Notes under the pieces: model-generated
The model's input: only the letters and a program-made list of their open reading frames with translations
What the model was told of the DNA's origin: nothing
The model's database searches: none
From: an uncultured Alphaproteobacteria bacterium
GTDB taxonomy: Bacteria > Pseudomonadota > Alphaproteobacteria > Bin95
Length of the DNA stretch: 7,586 nt
Assembly: GCA_913060845.1 (NCBI GenBank)
Contig: CAJXVF010000101.1
Coordinates: 1 to 7,586, forward strand
Reading direction: 5' to 3'
Position numbers and translations under genes: made by a program
Shown: positions 5,824 through 7,586 of the stretch, one piece after another
Layout of the letters: the number at the start of each line of letters is the position of its first letter
Numbering within the stretch: the first letter of the stretch is position 1

Positions 5824-7507
5824 CGCGCCAGGAAACGGCCCAGCAGCAGGTCGCGCGTTCACAGCGAAACAGAGCCCGCTAGCCCGATTTGGTGGTGGCT
5901 GGGCAATCCTCGCATGGTCGCTTGCCGCCCTTGCCGCATTCCCACTGATCGCCGTTGTTGGCATAGCCCTCTCCCCATTCGGTGACGTCTGGGCGCATCT
6001 GGCAGACACCGTGCTGACCCGCTATCTGACAACGACATTGCTGCTAGCGCTTGGGGTCGGAACTGTGGTGGCGGCCATCGGCGTTGGCGCTGGATGGCTC
6101 GTCGCCATGCATGAATTCCCTGGTCGCCGCTGGTTTGAATGGGCGCTGCTTCTGCCCTTGGCGATCCCCGCCTACATCACCGGCTATGTGTATTCAGAAT
6201 TGCTGGAATATTCTGGAATCGTGCAATCTACCCTGCGCGCGCTGCTTGGCTGGGCGACACCCCGGGACTATTGGTTTCCAGAAGTGCGATCCTTAGAAGG
6301 TGCCATCGCGCTGTTTGGTATCGCACTCTATCCATACGTTTATGTGCTGGCCCGCGCTGCTTTCTTGGCCCAGGGCGCTGGACCACTGGAAGCCGCACGA
6401 TCGTTAGGCGCTGGGCCATGGCGGGCTTTTTTCCGGGTGGCACTGCCCTTGGCGCGCCCGGCTATTGTCGCTGGCGCTGCGGTTGCGATGATGGAAACGC
6501 TGAACGATATCGCGATCCCGCTGCATTTCGGCCTGCAGACCTTCAGCGTCGGCGTGTTTGACGCCTGGCTGCATATGGGAAGTGCCGCCGCCGCCGCCCA
6601 ATTGGCCCTAGCGATGCTGGCCATAGTCGCATGCGTCATGATGCTAGAGCGCTGGGGCCGTCGCGGCAGAGGATTTGCTGAAGTGGGCCGCATGGGTCGG
6701 AAACCGAAGCGGCGTCGGTTATTGGGCTGGCATGGTTGGCTAGCGACCATGCTGTGCCTGGCGCCTGTCGCAGTGGGTTTCATTGCCCCTGCGGCACACT
6801 TGGTCGAGTCCGCAATTGGCGCGCCTGAAAGCGCTGATGGATTTCTGGGCCTTGCCGCCAATAGCGTCATCATGTCGGCTTTGGCCGCAGTGGCAGCGCT
6901 GCTCGTCGCTTTGGGCTTGGCTTATGGCTACCGCCTCCGCCCAAAACGCCCACTAAAACTCGCCAGCCGCTTCGCCAATTTGGGGTATGGCATTCCAGGT
7001 GCCGTACTGGCACTCGGCGTTCTGCTGCCGCTTGCCGCGTTCGATAATTGGCTGGACGGATGGATGCGCGAGGCGTTTGGGTTCGGTTATGGGCTGCTGC
7101 TGACAGGCTCTATCGCTGCATTGGTCTTCGCCTGCACGGTGCGGTTTCTGCCGCTCGCCCATGGCTCCGTGGAAGCTGGGCTAGAACGGGTGACGCCATC
7201 CATGGACGGTGCTGCACGCACGCTTGGCTGCGGCCCGCTTGGCGCGCTCGCCAGGGTGCACGCGCCGTTACTTCGAGGCAGCATTGTTGCCGCCCTGATA
7301 TTGGTTTTTGTCGATTGCATGAAGGAGCTGCCAATGACGCTGCTCCTCCGTCCATTCGGATTCGAGACGCTGGCAACGCATGTCTACCAATACGCCTCCG
7401 CCGAACAGCTGGAAGCCAGCGCCTTGTCCGCGCTGGCCATAGTCGTCGTCGGCCTCGCCCCACTGATCATCCTCTCCCGCGTCATGGACCCGACGCGGAA
7501 GCAGTAA
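5801..7507 (+). CDS. fbpB: ferric iron ABC transporter permease (FbpB/SfuB type)
   Basis: A 568-residue inner-membrane permease that would pass periplasmic Fe(III) delivered by an FbpA-like binding protein, driven by an FbpC-like ATPase. It has about 12 hydrophobic helices and two fused BPD_transp_1 domains, so it needs no second permease subunit. The first EAA-type ATPase-contact loop begins with EAARSLGAGPWRAFF at 197-211. The second begins with DGAARTLGCGP at 469-479. The segment MKELPMTLLLRPFGFETLA at 507-525 and the following VYQYASAEQLEASAL are typical of iron-type permeases. A basic linker (about 284-308) joins the halves, and a polar N-terminal tail of about 30 residues precedes helix 1. 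The ATG at 5801 lies inside fur, overlapping by 23 nt in another frame. No later in-frame ATG, GTG or TTG occurs before helix 1, so this start is forced. Partner genes are not visible. Other substrates such as thiamine or sulfate are less likely given the Fur neighbour. Confidence 0.92.
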   Translation: MAASSKADAPGNGPAAGRAFTAKQSPLARFGGGWAILAWSLAALAAFPLIAVVGIALSPFGDVWAHLADTVLTRYLTTTLLLALGVGTVVAAIGVGAGWLVAMHEFPGRRWFEWALLLPLAIPAYITGYVYSELLEYSGIVQSTLRALLGWATPRDYWFPEVRSLEGAIALFGIALYPYVYVLARAAFLAQGAGPLEAARSLGAGPWRAFFRVALPLARPAIVAGAAVAMMETLNDIAIPLHFGLQTFSVGVFDAWLHMGSAAAAAQLALAMLAIVACVMMLERWGRRGRGFAEVGRMGRKPKRRRLLGWHGWLATMLCLAPVAVGFIAPAAHLVESAIGAPESADGFLGLAANSVIMSALAAVAALLVALGLAYGYRLRPKRPLKLASRFANLGYGIPGAVLALGVLLPLAAFDNWLDGWMREAFGFGYGLLLTGSIAALVFACTVRFLPLAHGSVEAGLERVTPSMDGAARTLGCGPLGALARVHAPLLRGSIVAALILVFVDCMKELPMTLLLRPFGFETLATHVYQYASAEQLEASALSALAIVVVGLAPLIILSRVMDPTRKQ

Positions 7508-7538
7508 GATCAGCCCTGAAGGATCAGCTCAACCAGAC

Positions 7539-7586
7539 CTGTCTCTTATACACATCTCCGAGCCCACGAGACCTCTCTACATCTCG
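7539..7586 (-). other. Nextera adapter with i7 index (artificial), 3' end
   Basis: This is not genomic DNA. Bases 7539-7557 are the reverse complement of the Tn5 mosaic end (CTGTCTCTTATACACATCT). Bases 7558-7572 (CCGAGCCCACGAGAC) complete the read-2 adapter. Bases 7573-7580 (CTCTCTAC) are an 8-base index that I recall as Nextera N707. Bases 7581-7586 (ATCTCG) begin the P7 sequence. Genomic sequence ends at 7538. Confidence 0.98.

Noticed and set aside
40..7538. A new defence, mobile or biosynthetic system hidden among the genes.
   Set aside because: Every sizeable coding region matches a known housekeeping, transport, CoA-metabolism or metal-regulation family, gaps are at most 125 nt, and no repeats, toxin-antitoxin pairs, RNA genes or phage features were seen.
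1..7586. A 39-bp terminal inverted repeat (1-39 with 7539-7577) resembling a transposon boundary around the whole segment.
   Set aside because: The repeats are Nextera adapter with the engineered Tn5 mosaic end and index bases. No transposase is encoded between them, and the genes are ordinary chromosomal ones.

Overview
The window is a 7.5 kb piece of bacterial chromosome with Illumina Nextera (Tn5) adapter sequence still attached at both ends (1-39 and 7539-7586). Only 40-7538 is genomic. The DNA is GC-rich and densely coded, with every recognisable gene on the + strand. It most likely comes from an alphaproteobacterium. The evidence is the gene order fabF-mltG-yicC-gmk, the DIDWQGTQQ form of guanylate kinase, and a Fur-type regulator without the CxxC zinc cysteines. 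I cannot place it to order or genus.

Left part (40-2730): the end of fabF (fatty acid elongation), then mltG (peptidoglycan glycan-strand termination), yicC (stress-associated endoribonuclease family) and gmk (GMP kinase). The genes are 9 nt apart or overlapping, so this is a compact housekeeping operon.

Middle part (2749-5284): a 12-helix MFS transporter of the oxalate/formate-monocarboxylate type overlaps by ATGA with a crotonase-fold enoyl-CoA hydratase of the methylglutaconyl/isohexenylglutaconyl-CoA hydratase type. A methylmalonyl-CoA epimerase follows after a 62 nt gap that holds a plausible promoter. Together they suggest uptake of a carboxylic acid and acyl-CoA catabolism (branched-chain or propionyl-CoA routes), but the actual substrate cannot be read from the sequence.

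Right part (5285-7507): a 125 nt intergenic region with two small dyads leads into a Fur/Mur-family metal regulator. Its end overlaps by 23 nt with a two-domain FbpB-type ferric iron ABC permease. The binding protein and ATPase are not in the window. Regulator and iron permease probably form one metal-responsive, translationally coupled unit.

All genes look intact apart from fabF, which is cut by the fragment end. I see no mobile element, CRISPR array, tRNA, rRNA or defence system, and no convincing new biological system. The most striking oddity is technical: the same i7 adapter lies at both ends, so the record looks like one tagmented molecule read end to end.
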